Below, one piece after another: positions 1-8,458 of a DNA stretch of 64,000 nucleotides. The translations under genes and the position numbers were made by a program. The stretch's first letter is position 1. Every line of letters starts with the position of its first letter. Where the stretch lies: positions 3,782,001 through 3,846,000 of the forward strand of contig OZ253960.1 of assembly GCA_965267435.1 (NCBI GenBank), in the 5' to 3' direction. Below the pieces are notes generated by a model. The model worked only from the letters and a program-made list of their open reading frames with translations, was not told the DNA's origin and did not search any database. The stretch is from JAWPMT01 sp965267435. Its GTDB lineage: Bacteria; Bacteroidota; Bacteroidia; Cytophagales; Cyclobacteriaceae.

Positions 1-912
1 GTATTCGCCAAGTATACCCCAGTCAATTCCCGAGCCCCCAATATTGCCAAATGTGTATTCAACGCCCCCGACGATGGCCACCATGTCCTGGAGGTCATTC
101 ATCCTGCGAATGGCTTCCAGCTTCCACAAAGCAGGACCTGTTGTAGCCTGCAGGTCCAACCCCACCTGGTGGATGACACCATATATGGGTCGAAATTCCT
201 CAATGCTGGTGACGATCGGGTCACGGCCTGTGCCATAGAAATAAGAGAGACCTGCGTCAAACACGCCAAAGAACGTCGAATAGCGGACCGCTAGATCCGG
301 CCTGTACTCCTCTGCAGAACTCTGAAACTCAAACTCCCGGCTGTCCAGTACAATGGGTGTTCTCAGTCGACCCTTCTCACCGGGAAAAGCCGGCCGACGG
401 AAATAGGGAAGCAAGAAAAAATCCAATGTACCGAATCCGGTCAGGTAAGAGTAGTGCACCATGGGCTGACCGAGCTTCTCCTCCCCGTCGAAGCTTTCGA
501 CGACGTCGGTCTGATTGATGATGTCCACCAAATGTGCCGACTCTGTCACTCCCCAGAATACCTTCTTTATCCCAATACTTACTTCGGCATTGTCTTGCAC
601 CACCTGCCAGTACAGTTCGCGAATATCAAAATGCGTTCTGCGTTTGTCGTGTTGGTCGACCCGTGCAAAACCTACAAACTTGAAGGTGTACTTGCCGTCC
701 AGCCATTCCCTTACATACTCGGGCTTGACTGCAAATGATAAGTAGGATCGCTCCTGACCTGGGTACAGGCCTTCCTGGAAGAAGTATCGATAGTCTGCGT
801 TGAGCTCGACTCGAAAATCCTGGTACACTTCCTCTGCGTCCTGAGCGACGACCTCGGTCGCAATCACCCAAGCCGCCAGAAAAAATCCGACAACAACTTT
901 CAACTTTTTCAT
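1..912 (-). CDS. Outer-membrane beta-barrel-like protein, DUF1302-type, C-terminus cut by window edge
   Basis: An open minus-strand frame starts at an ATG at 910-912 and runs off the left edge, giving about 304 residues. The first 24 residues form a clear signal peptide (MKKLKVVVGFFLAAW, ending VVAQ before DAEE). The rest alternates aromatic and charged residues in short strands, as in an outer-membrane barrel, with phrases such as ELYWQ, GIKKVFWG and DFFLLPYFRRPAFPG that recall DUF1302-type proteins. It follows the LolA-like and RND genes on the same strand, and those three gene types commonly sit together in Gram-negative bacteria. I infer an outer-membrane partner of the exporter, perhaps in lipid or hydrophobic-compound transport. 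The gap to the gene upstream carries a palindromic repeat (954-1040). The family name is moderately sure; the existence of the gene is near certain. Confidence 0.8.
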   Translation of the reverse strand, partial: MKKLKVVVGFFLAAWVIATEVVAQDAEEVYQDFRVELNADYRYFFQEGLYPGQERSYLSFAVKPEYVREWLDGKYTFKFVGFARVDQHDKRRTHFDIRELYWQVVQDNAEVSIGIKKVFWGVTESAHLVDIINQTDVVESFDGEEKLGQPMVHYSYLTGFGTLDFFLLPYFRRPAFPGEKGRLRTPIVLDSREFEFQSSAEEYRPDLAVRYSTFFGVFDAGLSYFYGTGRDPIVTSIEEFRPIYGVIHQVGLDLQATTGPALWKLEAIRRMNDLQDMVAIVGGVEYTFGNIGGSGIDWGILGEY

Positions 913-953
913 GTCAGTGGTATCAGTATAGTGTGTAGTCGCGGCTCAAAAGC

Positions 954-1040
954 CGTCATTCAGACCGAAGGGAAGAATCTCTATCATGGCAAAGACCAGC
1001 TTCTACTCTTGAAAGATCCTTCGCTGCGCTCTGGATGACG
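954..1040. repeat. Palindromic intergenic repeat (REP/MITE-like), copy 1
   Basis: The 27-bp arms at 954-980 and 1014-1040 are inverted copies that match at 22 of 27 positions. They follow the pattern CGTCATnCAGA...GAAGnATCT, and a 33-bp spacer separates them. The element lies between two co-directional genes, so a transcript crossing it would form a long hairpin. A related element lies at 28995-29128. Confidence 0.65.
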
Positions 1041-1071
1041 AATTATGGTTGCTTTTGAGCCTGTTGCATGA

Positions 1072-1851
1072 TTACCTACCCGCCCTCACAAGACTGTTTT
1101 GAGAAAAGTCATTGTCAGCCAGTCCAACCTTGAACTCGTACCCCTCGAAAAGCAAAGTGGTCTCTTTCCCCGTTTGGTGGTTGACCATCAGGAACTCACT
1201 GGCTCTCCAGTGCTTGTCGAGGTAGTTTTGATAGCCGCTGTAAGTCAGGGTCTTGAGGAGACCACCCCTGCGATCATAGAAGTCTACTTTCTCCAGTCGA
1301 TAGTTCTCCTTGTTATAAGCCACAATTTGCTTGCTGTAACCAGACTTCGGATCGACCGGATATCTCTCCACCAGATAGACCGCTTGTCCACCCACATCGC
1401 TCTCTTCCAGGTATTTGTAGGTGTATTTCTCCACCTCCTGAGACGACAGGTCCTCGTAGGCAAATTCACTACCAACAAAAGGGCCCGATTTGTTCGATGA
1501 AGAGATCCTCTTGACACGTTTCAATGCTGGTAGATACAGCCACTGATCATCCGGACCTTCCTTGTGGGTGAAGGTCAACGTCGCAGTTCCCTGCACATCG
1601 CGAGGGCTATTGAAGACAATCAATGACTTGTCGCCATCCTCGGTCAACTCGAGGGTCTTGTTTTCCAGGAATCTCGTGGTTTCCTGGCCATTCTTGTTGC
1701 GCATGACCATGGTCAACTTGACGCTGGAGCTCTCGAAGCCCTGGTCTACTTCATCCGCCTTCTGGGCGATTTCTAATCCGCGCTCTGCGGGACTCTGAGC
1801 CAACACCAGTTGGCCTGCAAATACTAGTAGTGCTATGAGTGTAGTTCTCAT
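1072..1851 (-). CDS. Outer membrane lipoprotein-sorting (LolA-like) protein
   Basis: This 259-residue protein has a signal peptide (MRTTLIALLVFAGQLVLAQ) and the signature of the LolA-like family that accompanies MMPL/RND exporters. It carries a first strand around VKLTMVMRNKNGQE, the DGDKSLIVFNSPRDVQGTA segment near residues 75-95 and the WLYLPALKRVKRIS segment near 105-120. The family fold is an open half-barrel that holds a lipid-like ligand in the periplasm. The RND gene lies 44 bp upstream and the barrel gene downstream, so it probably ferries substrate between the inner-membrane pump and the outer membrane. It is distinct from housekeeping LolA, as shown by its context and by the SSNKSGPFVGSEFAYED region typical of this subfamily. 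Confidence 0.85.
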   Translation of the reverse strand: MRTTLIALLVFAGQLVLAQSPAERGLEIAQKADEVDQGFESSSVKLTMVMRNKNGQETTRFLENKTLELTEDGDKSLIVFNSPRDVQGTATLTFTHKEGPDDQWLYLPALKRVKRISSSNKSGPFVGSEFAYEDLSSQEVEKYTYKYLEESDVGGQAVYLVERYPVDPKSGYSKQIVAYNKENYRLEKVDFYDRRGGLLKTLTYSGYQNYLDKHWRASEFLMVNHQTGKETTLLFEGYEFKVGLADNDFSQNSLVRAGR

Positions 1852-1895
1852 GATTATTCTTATTTAGTGTGTTATTCTTATTGATTGTTGGATAT

Positions 1896-4289
1896 CTAAG
1901 CTGGGATGGCTCTTTGCTCGTCAGCCTCCTCAGTCTCTTCGATGATGATTGTGTCTTGCTGACGCTTACTAGGGAATGTGATCAGCAAAGCTGGCAGCAT
2001 GAAGAAGTCCAGGACCAGCGCAAGTGCTATGATCAATACCGTGATTTTCGCCATGTCAGCATTCAAGCCGAAGTCCGACTGGGCGATGACGGTGAAGCCC
2101 ACCACTAAGACGAAAGTCGTCACCAGCAGGGCTTGCCCCACAGTCGAGAAGGCATATCTCACGGCGTCCTCGGGTGACTTGCCAAGCTCCCGGCGGGCGC
2201 GGAGATACTTTGAGAGGAAGTGCACGGTGTCATCGACGATGATGCCCAGTGTCATACCAAACACGATGGATATCCCCGTATTGATATAGCCGTACAGCAA
2301 GCCCCACATCCCGAGTCCAACGACGATCGGCGTAATGTTTGGAATCAATGAAAGGGCCCCGAACTTGCCGCTTCTGATCGCGAAGCCCAGCACAATAGAG
2401 ATGAGGATCAATGCGACCGCGGTCCCGGAAATCATGCTCTTTATTTGTCGCTCGGACAGGTGGGCAAACATCATCGTGCTACTCACACCTTCGGCATACA
2501 TATGGTCAGGAGCATTGCCCTTCAGCCATGCGGATGCTTCACGTCCCAGAGCCAGCATTTCCTGAGTAGAGACGTTTTCCAATGTCACGATCATGCGCGT
2601 CTCCGACTTATCAACATTCACCTGGTTATTGAGGTCCAGGCCCAGCGGCAGAGACAACTCATACAGCAACAGGTACTGTGCCGCCTCCTCGCGATTACCT
2701 GGAATTCGGAAATAGGCAGGGTCATCACCATGCATCGACTTGTTGACGTACTTCATCACCTCGGTGAAAGCATTGACGTGGATGACCTCGTCGTGCGTGT
2801 ACAGCCACTCCTCAAATTCCTTCAATTTCCCCTGGTAAGCCGGTTCATTGATACCTCCGGCATCCTCAGCCGCAATGGAAAACTCCATCGTGTAAATACC
2901 TGTGAGATTATCACTGATGAAATCAGTATCAGACCGGAAGGGCACGTCCGTACTGAAGTACTTGATGAATTCATCGTTGAGCTCATTGCGAACCACAAAG
3001 GAAGAGAAGCCGAAAATGAACAGCACGCTGGCGGCCAATACAGCCACTCGACGGCGGATAACAAACTCGGCCAGGCGCTCAAGGAACGGTAAGCGACCGT
3101 CTTTCTGCTCTCGCACCTTTACCCTCATGGGCAATACAGACATCAATGCTGGCAACGTCAGGACCGAGTACAAAAAGGCTGCCGCCATACCTATCGCCGT
3201 GAGGTTACCCAGATCCCGAAAAGGCGGAGAATCGGACGTATTCATACTCAGGAATCCAATCACCGTCGTCACCGACGTGATGAAGATGGGCATGAAATTC
3301 ACTCGCAAAGTCTCAATAATGGCTTCCTGCTTGGAGTCACCTTTTCGCATGCGCTGCAGCATCGTGATCAGAACATGGATACTATCTGCGACTGCCAGCG
3401 TCATCACAATGTTGATGAAGGAAGCACTCGGAGGCGTCAGCTGGATCCCTAACCAACCACCCAGTCCCATCGCTGTCATGATCGAGAAGATGATCACAAT
3501 CAGGGTCGAGAAGGTGCCGCTGACTGAGCGCGTGGTCAGGAAGATGGTGACAATAATGAAGAGAAACATCAAAGGCGTCAAGGTCCCGGCGTCGCTGGAT
3601 GCTGCCTCAAAAAAGGCCGCATTGAGCATAACCATGCCAGACATGTGCACCTTCAGATTGGGGTTTTCGCCCTCAAAATCAGCCACCATATCCCTCACAT
3701 GCGCGACGATCTCGGTGTTTTCACCATTGTCGATGTCCGGGAGCCGGACGGTGATATTTACCGCCGTGACCGTTCCCTCTTCATTGACGAGCCGGTTGAC
3801 CAAGCGAGAATCAGTGGTAGCTATCTGCTTCAATTCGTCCAACTCCTCCTGGTCCATATTGGCAGCCCCGGCGATCAAGTCGTCAACATAGAGGTCATCA
3901 CCCTCGGCACGCGTGTACTGAAAGTTTGTGACCGCATCGACCCGGCTGCTGTAGGGCACCAGCCACGAATCCGCTGTGAAACGCTCAATGGCATCCAAAT
4001 TCTCCGGCGTAAACAGCTCACCAGATTTTGTGGAAATCACCACAAACACATTGTCGTCCTTCGTGTACTTCTCTTGAAGGGCGTCATAGGCAAGCAGTTG
4101 TGGATTGTCCTCGCTGAAGAATACATGATAGTCACTATTGAACTTCACGTGCTGTCCACCAAAGCCTGCCGCTAGTGCGACGATTGTGGTGGAAATCAAG
4201 ACCAGCCATCGGTACTTGATGACTGCATTGCCCCAGGAGGTACCAAACCTGCCGGAGTTCTTTCTAAAGATGTTTATGAGCTTTCTCAT
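1896..4289 (-). CDS. RND superfamily (MMPL-type) exporter
   Basis: The protein has about 797 residues with two halves, each a membrane segment followed by a periplasmic domain and five further helices (about 12 helices in all). This is the layout of hydrophobe/lipid RND transporters (HpnN/MMPL-like). Seen directly: a first helix near residues 20-45, a helical bundle at about 230-400 with GLGGWLGIQLTPPSASFINIVMT, and a second bundle near 640-770 containing FGMTLGIIVDDTVHFLSKY. That second segment carries the conserved acidic residues of the proton relay. The start was moved from an upstream ATG to the one at 4289 (MRKLINIF): the extra 35 residues look non-coding and overlap the region holding two regulator palindromes. 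It leads a three-gene unit with the LolA-like and barrel genes. Confidence 0.9.
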   Translation of the reverse strand: MRKLINIFRKNSGRFGTSWGNAVIKYRWLVLISTTIVALAAGFGGQHVKFNSDYHVFFSEDNPQLLAYDALQEKYTKDDNVFVVISTKSGELFTPENLDAIERFTADSWLVPYSSRVDAVTNFQYTRAEGDDLYVDDLIAGAANMDQEELDELKQIATTDSRLVNRLVNEEGTVTAVNITVRLPDIDNGENTEIVAHVRDMVADFEGENPNLKVHMSGMVMLNAAFFEAASSDAGTLTPLMFLFIIVTIFLTTRSVSGTFSTLIVIIFSIMTAMGLGGWLGIQLTPPSASFINIVMTLAVADSIHVLITMLQRMRKGDSKQEAIIETLRVNFMPIFITSVTTVIGFLSMNTSDSPPFRDLGNLTAIGMAAAFLYSVLTLPALMSVLPMRVKVREQKDGRLPFLERLAEFVIRRRVAVLAASVLFIFGFSSFVVRNELNDEFIKYFSTDVPFRSDTDFISDNLTGIYTMEFSIAAEDAGGINEPAYQGKLKEFEEWLYTHDEVIHVNAFTEVMKYVNKSMHGDDPAYFRIPGNREEAAQYLLLYELSLPLGLDLNNQVNVDKSETRMIVTLENVSTQEMLALGREASAWLKGNAPDHMYAEGVSSTMMFAHLSERQIKSMISGTAVALILISIVLGFAIRSGKFGALSLIPNITPIVVGLGMWGLLYGYINTGISIVFGMTLGIIVDDTVHFLSKYLRARRELGKSPEDAVRYAFSTVGQALLVTTFVLVVGFTVIAQSDFGLNADMAKITVLIIALALVLDFFMLPALLITFPSKRQQDTIIIEETEEADEQRAIPA

Positions 4290-4399
4290 AATGCGCGATT
4301 GTGTATAAGGTTGTTGTATGTACTTGTTCTTCGTAATGACGATTGGGTCCAGGAATTTTGGACACCAAATATTTCTTTCTTCTGATAATTCCAATAATG

Positions 4400-4422
4400 T
4401 ATATTTCGAATTACGAAATATA
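4400..4422. promoter_or_regulatory. Palindromic operator upstream of the RND operon, site 1 (probable MarR site)
   Basis: A near-perfect inverted repeat with 9-bp arms (TATATTTCG / CGAAATATA) around a 5-bp centre. Its core fits TAnTTCGnnnnnCGAAATA, which is also found at 4462-4480 and upstream of the marR gene at 5927-5945. It lies about 110 bp upstream of the RND start. Confidence 0.6.
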
Positions 4423-4461
4423 TGACTGTAGGAACGGCTATTGGATTTTTTGGTTTCAGAA

Positions 4462-4480
4462 TAATTCGACTTTCGAAATA
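4462..4480. promoter_or_regulatory. Palindromic operator upstream of the RND operon, site 2 (probable MarR site)
   Basis: It fits the 19-bp pattern TAnTTCGnnnnnCGAAATA with the same 5-bp centre as the other two sites. It starts 60 bp from the equivalent point of site 1 and ends just before the stop codon of the sigma-factor gene at 4485. Confidence 0.55.
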
Positions 4481-4484
4481 AATT

Positions 4485-5357
4485 TTAACTCTCCAGATCG
4501 AAGATCTTCGCCATTCTCGGGTCGGAGACTAGCGATTTGCCGATTTTGCCGGCGATGGCGCGATTGTGGTAGGGATGGTCCCGGTACAGTTCCAGATACT
4601 CGCCGTTGATGGCATCTTCCAGCTCCTGTTGTCGTTGCAAGACTGTATCCCGGATAGATTTCAGCCGTTTGTCAGCAAAAACCAGATTGTCACGGTCAAC
4701 CCAGCCTCGTTGAATGAAGGCCTTCGTTTTACGGCTACATCGGCAAGGATTGGACTTATTGATAAGGCCACATTTCTCCTGCATAAATGCATACAGCTCA
4801 CGGCGAGCCCTGGACAGCCTCTGCCGATAATTGTCGCTCGTGATATTGAAGATCTCAGCCCCTGTGTGATGGTCTATCTGGAAGATGTCCCCCAACGCAT
4901 AAATCAGGCGTTGTTCCCGATCAAGACACAAAAGCATGGCGGACATGCAACCAATCCGGGCCTCACTCACGGCCTCGGCCATGGTCATCTCTTCCTCTTG
5001 CGTCAGAACATGATCCGGCGTTTCGTCCAGACTTCTGCCAAACGCCTCAAAGCTTGTCACCGCTTTTTCGGCATTCATTTTCTTAGCATTCAGAAAATGG
5101 TTGACCACAATCCTATAGGCCCATGTCCGAAATGACGACCTGCCTTGAAATTTTGACAGGTTTGTAACGACTTTGATCAGTGCCTCCTGGGCGAGGTCTT
5201 GCGCATCATCAGGATTCAGCACCATCTTCAAAGCGACGTTGTACACAAAATCCTGGTGCCTCTTGATCAAGTCTTCCAAAGCAAGGCGAGATCCGGCCAG
5301 CGCCTTATCGATGAGGAGTTGATCCTCCTCACTGTTTCTATCAGTATTTTGACTCAT
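4485..5357 (-). CDS. ECF-type sigma-70 family RNA polymerase sigma factor with Cys-rich C-terminal extension
   Basis: A 290-residue sigma factor. Region 2 is seen around residues 25-100 (DDAQDLAQEALIKV, GRSSFRTWAYRIVVNHFL). A region 4-like segment lies around 140-195 (DREQRLIYALGDIF, NYRQRLSRARREL). A further tail of about 90 residues begins with CGLINKSNPCRCSRK and resembles a small metal-binding knot seen in some ECF factors. The ATG at 5357 is preferred to a TTG three codons upstream. It lies 94 bp downstream of marR on the same strand and 195 bp upstream of the RND gene, with no anti-sigma gene visible beside it. I infer that it belongs to the same stress or envelope circuit; its targets are unknown. 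Confidence 0.85.
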   Translation of the reverse strand: MSQNTDRNSEEDQLLIDKALAGSRLALEDLIKRHQDFVYNVALKMVLNPDDAQDLAQEALIKVVTNLSKFQGRSSFRTWAYRIVVNHFLNAKKMNAEKAVTSFEAFGRSLDETPDHVLTQEEEMTMAEAVSEARIGCMSAMLLCLDREQRLIYALGDIFQIDHHTGAEIFNITSDNYRQRLSRARRELYAFMQEKCGLINKSNPCRCSRKTKAFIQRGWVDRDNLVFADKRLKSIRDTVLQRQQELEDAINGEYLELYRDHPYHNRAIAGKIGKSLVSDPRMAKIFDLES

Positions 5358-5451
5358 GCGACCCAACGTTTAGTGTTATACTAGCTTAGACCACATTTCA
5401 AATGACGTGTGACAGTAAATGCCCAAAAAGGGAAAAAAAACTGAAAAAATC

Positions 5452-5907
5452 TTACAACACCTTTTCCAGCTTCCAGGTAGCTTCTGCCGCCCGGACCATG
5501 AAATCAATGAATTGGTCGCGTTCGTGGGGTTCAAATTCTTCAAGGACTGATCGCCCGTATTGAAAAAGCTTCTCCTTCAGCATATTGTAGATATCGCAGC
5601 CTTGAGCGCTCAATTCAACCATGACAATCCGCCGATCTTCCGGTGAATAGTCTCGATTGACAAGTCCTTTCTCGATCAACTTATCCACGATACCCGTCGC
5701 GGTACTCATGGGTACCTGAAGGAACTCGGCTACCTCGCGCATGATCATCTTCTTCTCCTTACCGAGCATGATGCACAAACCAAACTCGCGCTTTGATATC
5801 GATCCAAATGCCTCCATGCAGGTGCTGTCCACACGCTGCATGCCAAGCATCAGGCCCTCCAGCCCGTGAATGAATCGCTCTACTCTATCTTTTTCTTCTG
5901 CACTCAT
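5452..5907 (-). CDS. MarR family transcriptional regulator
   Basis: A 151-residue winged-helix regulator with the MarR layout. The recognition-helix region is MREVAEFLQVPMSTATGI (about residues 75-95), followed by the wing VNRDYSPEDRRIVMVELS (about 104-122). Helical flanks on both sides would form the dimer. MarR dimers bind short palindromes in their own and neighbouring promoters. A perfect TTCGG-N3-CCGAA palindrome lies 23 bp upstream of its start, and two matching palindromes precede the RND operon. It is therefore probably an autoregulating repressor of that exporter, relieved by a small ligand. Confidence 0.9.
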   Translation of the reverse strand: MSAEEKDRVERFIHGLEGLMLGMQRVDSTCMEAFGSISKREFGLCIMLGKEKKMIMREVAEFLQVPMSTATGIVDKLIEKGLVNRDYSPEDRRIVMVELSAQGCDIYNMLKEKLFQYGRSVLEEFEPHERDQFIDFMVRAAEATWKLEKVL

Positions 5908-5926
5908 GATCGTTAGTATGTAAAAA

Positions 5927-5945
5927 TAGTTCGGATTCCGAAATA
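5927..5945. promoter_or_regulatory. Palindromic operator upstream of marR, site 3
   Basis: It fits TAnTTCGnnnnnCGAAATA, with the core TTCGG-ATT-CCGAA a perfect palindrome. It lies 20-38 bp upstream of the marR start codon, where a bound dimer would block transcription. The same pattern occurs twice before the RND gene. Confidence 0.6.
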
Positions 5946-6047
5946 ACTAACCCTGTTCAACGGAAAAAGGTTGCCTCGATGACAGGTTGGTTGGCATTAC
6001 GATACAGCTTTCCTACATTCACAGTACACCAATTTTCCTAAGAATCA

Positions 6048-6746
6048 GTGAGTTTACAGCTTATCGCTTTTGATGCAGACGACACGTTATGGGCGCATGA
6101 GTCCATCTTCCATGATGCTACAATTCAGTACAAGGCCAACCTGGAGCATCACGTAAGTCATGAGTATGTCGAAGAGATGCTGTACGAATGTGAGAGGAAA
6201 AACCTCGAACATTTCGGTTATGGGATCAAGGGTTTCATCCTCTCGATGATAGAAACCGCCGTCGAAATCACCAATGGAAAAATCACCGCCCACGAAATAC
6301 AGCATATGATTGACCTGGGCAAGTGGATGCTGAGTCATCCTGTGGAGGTGCTCCCGAATGTAAAGGACGTGCTGGAGGAGTTGAAGAATGAATTCAAGCT
6401 GATCATGATCACCAAGGGAGACCTTTTTGACCAGGAGAGCAAAATAGCCCGTTCAGGACTTGCCGATCAATTTGAAGACATTCACATCGTCAGCGAAAAG
6501 GACGAGGATACCTACCAAAGAATATTTCAGCGGCACAAGGTCTCACCCCGGGATGCGCTGATGGTGGGGAACTCTCTTCGTTCGGACATTCTGCCGGTCT
6601 CAAAAATTGGTGGTCATGCCGTACACATCCCATTTCATGTCACCTGGGTCCTCGAGCAAGTGGAGGATCATCATCTCAATGGCATCAACTACCACGAGCT
6701 GTCTGACGTCTCACTCGTACCCAATTTTGTGCGTCAGCTCGCCTGA
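6048..6746 (+). CDS. HAD family hydrolase
   Basis: A 232-residue phosphatase-like protein. Motif I is FDADDTLW (residues 7-14, with the nucleophile and acid Asp pair), motif II is MITKGD near 121, and motif III/IV is MVGNSLRSDILP near 175. The helical cap between motifs I and II is of the C1 type found in YjjG and haloacid dehalogenase relatives. The substrate cannot be told; nucleotides or sugar phosphates are usual. Translation appears to begin at a GTG, since the first in-frame ATG lies well inside motif-bearing sequence. It is divergent from marR and not obviously linked to it in function. Confidence 0.85.
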   Translation: MSLQLIAFDADDTLWAHESIFHDATIQYKANLEHHVSHEYVEEMLYECERKNLEHFGYGIKGFILSMIETAVEITNGKITAHEIQHMIDLGKWMLSHPVEVLPNVKDVLEELKNEFKLIMITKGDLFDQESKIARSGLADQFEDIHIVSEKDEDTYQRIFQRHKVSPRDALMVGNSLRSDILPVSKIGGHAVHIPFHVTWVLEQVEDHHLNGINYHELSDVSLVPNFVRQLA

Positions 6747-6816
6747 TGACCGCCTCGTGAAGTAGAATTTCTCGGACGAAGGAGGTATTTTACGTACTCA
6801 CGTGTCCACCTAACTC

Positions 6817-8427
6817 ATGAGAAAACTACTCACCCTCGCTTCGACAGGGGCCCTCGCCCTCGCGCTGTTGGTCAGCTGTCGAAATGACCAAAACGCCGCG
6901 GAAGGCGATGCCTCCAACTTCAACGATTTCCGATTTCTGGAAGCCACAATTGCGGAGCTACAAACCCAATTGACGGACGGAACGCTGACATCGGAAGAAC
7001 TGACAAAGGCCTACCTTGATCGCATCGAGTCGATCGACCAGAACGGTCCGCAGCTCAATTCCGTCATTGAAGTGAACCCCGACGCGCTGGCAATTGCCAG
7101 AAGCCTTGACGAAGAACGAGCCCAGGGCCAGGTTCGTGGACCCATGCATGGCATCCCTGTACTCATCAAAGACAATATTGATACCGGCGATGAGATGATG
7201 ACCACGGCGGGAGCTCTGGCCCTAAAGGGCAATTATGCCTCGGAAGACGCTTTTCTCGTCCAAAAATTGAGAGCATCCGGCGCCATTCTTTTGGGGAAGA
7301 CGAACCTCAGCGAATGGGCCAATTTCCGATCAACGCGGTCCTCCAGTGGATGGAGCAGCCGTGGTGGGCAGACGCGCAACCCGTACATCCTGGACCGCAA
7401 CCCCTGCGGGAGTAGCTCGGGTTCCGGGGCCTCAGTATCCGCCAACCTCTGCATGGCGGCCATTGGCACAGAAACCAATGGCTCCATCGTGTGCCCCAGC
7501 ACCATCAATGGCATCGTCGGCATCAAACCTACGGTAGGTCTCGTCAGCCGCTCGGGGGTGATCCCGATCGCTTTTTCCCAGGACATAGCTGGACCGATGG
7601 CAAGAACGGTAAGCGATGCAGCGATCTTCCTGGGTGCCTTGACAGGAGTAGATAGCACCGACAGCGAATCGATCAAGAGCACCGACAAGGCCCTGACCGA
7701 CTACACGCCCTACTTGGATGAAAATGGTCTGGATGGGAAGCGGCTGGGCATCTGGAGGAGTCGCCTTGGTCGGCACGAAGAGGTGGACTCTATTATGATC
7801 AAGGCATTTCAAGCCATGGAGGCGGCTGGCGCCACACTTGTTGATGTGGATGAACTCATCCCCAATGTGAACAGGCTCTATCGACCCGCCCGGCTGATTT
7901 TGGAATACGAATTTAAAGACGGCGTCAACCGCTACCTGGCCACCCATCAAACGGCCACTGGAGTCCAATCCCTGGCTGATGTGATTCGCCACAATTTGGA
8001 CAATGCAGAGAAAGCCATGCCTTACTTCAAAATGGAGATCCTCGAGTCCTCCCAAGATAGGGGCGACCTGTCGACGCAAGAATATATCGACGCGAGGGAC
8101 CTCGTAAAGTCCAGTGCTCAGGCAGGGATCGATAACACCCTGGAGCGACTTGATCTTGACGCCATCATAGCCCCCACTGGAGGGCCATCCTGGTGCATTG
8201 ACCTCATCAACGGAGACAACTTCGGAGGTGGCAGTTCATCGCCAGCAGCCTGGGCAGGCTACCCCAATATCACGGTACCTGCAGGGTACATCGAGGGGCT
8301 ACCAGTGGGTATTTCATTCTTTGGAAAGGCATGGAGCGAGGGTGAACTTATCCGACTGGCCTACTCCTTCGAGCAAAAGACGAAGGTCCGTAAGGCCCCG
8401 GAGTTCCGTCCGACGATCGAATTTTGA
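6817..8427 (+). CDS. Amidase signature family enzyme, lipoprotein
   Basis: The protein has 536 residues. It starts with a lipoprotein signal whose lipobox LVSC ends at Cys21, so it is probably anchored in the envelope. The amidase signature fold is clear: HGIPVLIKDNID near residues 109-120 holds the catalytic Lys, and the Gly/Ser-rich loop CGSSSGSGASVSAN near 197-210 plus ETNGSIVCPS near 219-228 hold the cis-Ser and nucleophilic Ser. The family hydrolyses amide bonds in small amides, peptides or fatty amides. Length and N-terminus match secreted amidases of Bacteroidota. It stands alone and converges on the histidine kinase gene 31 bp away. Confidence 0.9.
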   Translation: MRKLLTLASTGALALALLVSCRNDQNAAEGDASNFNDFRFLEATIAELQTQLTDGTLTSEELTKAYLDRIESIDQNGPQLNSVIEVNPDALAIARSLDEERAQGQVRGPMHGIPVLIKDNIDTGDEMMTTAGALALKGNYASEDAFLVQKLRASGAILLGKTNLSEWANFRSTRSSSGWSSRGGQTRNPYILDRNPCGSSSGSGASVSANLCMAAIGTETNGSIVCPSTINGIVGIKPTVGLVSRSGVIPIAFSQDIAGPMARTVSDAAIFLGALTGVDSTDSESIKSTDKALTDYTPYLDENGLDGKRLGIWRSRLGRHEEVDSIMIKAFQAMEAAGATLVDVDELIPNVNRLYRPARLILEYEFKDGVNRYLATHQTATGVQSLADVIRHNLDNAEKAMPYFKMEILESSQDRGDLSTQEYIDARDLVKSSAQAGIDNTLERLDLDAIIAPTGGPSWCIDLINGDNFGGGSSSPAAWAGYPNITVPAGYIEGLPVGISFFGKAWSEGELIRLAYSFEQKTKVRKAPEFRPTIEF

Positions 8428-8458
8428 ATAATGCGAACTTGGTTCCAGAATTTCCTTG

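Noticed and set aside
2902..3891. Plus-strand open frame of 329 codons inside the RND gene
   Set aside because: It is antisense to a clear RND transporter and shows only the mirror of its codons.
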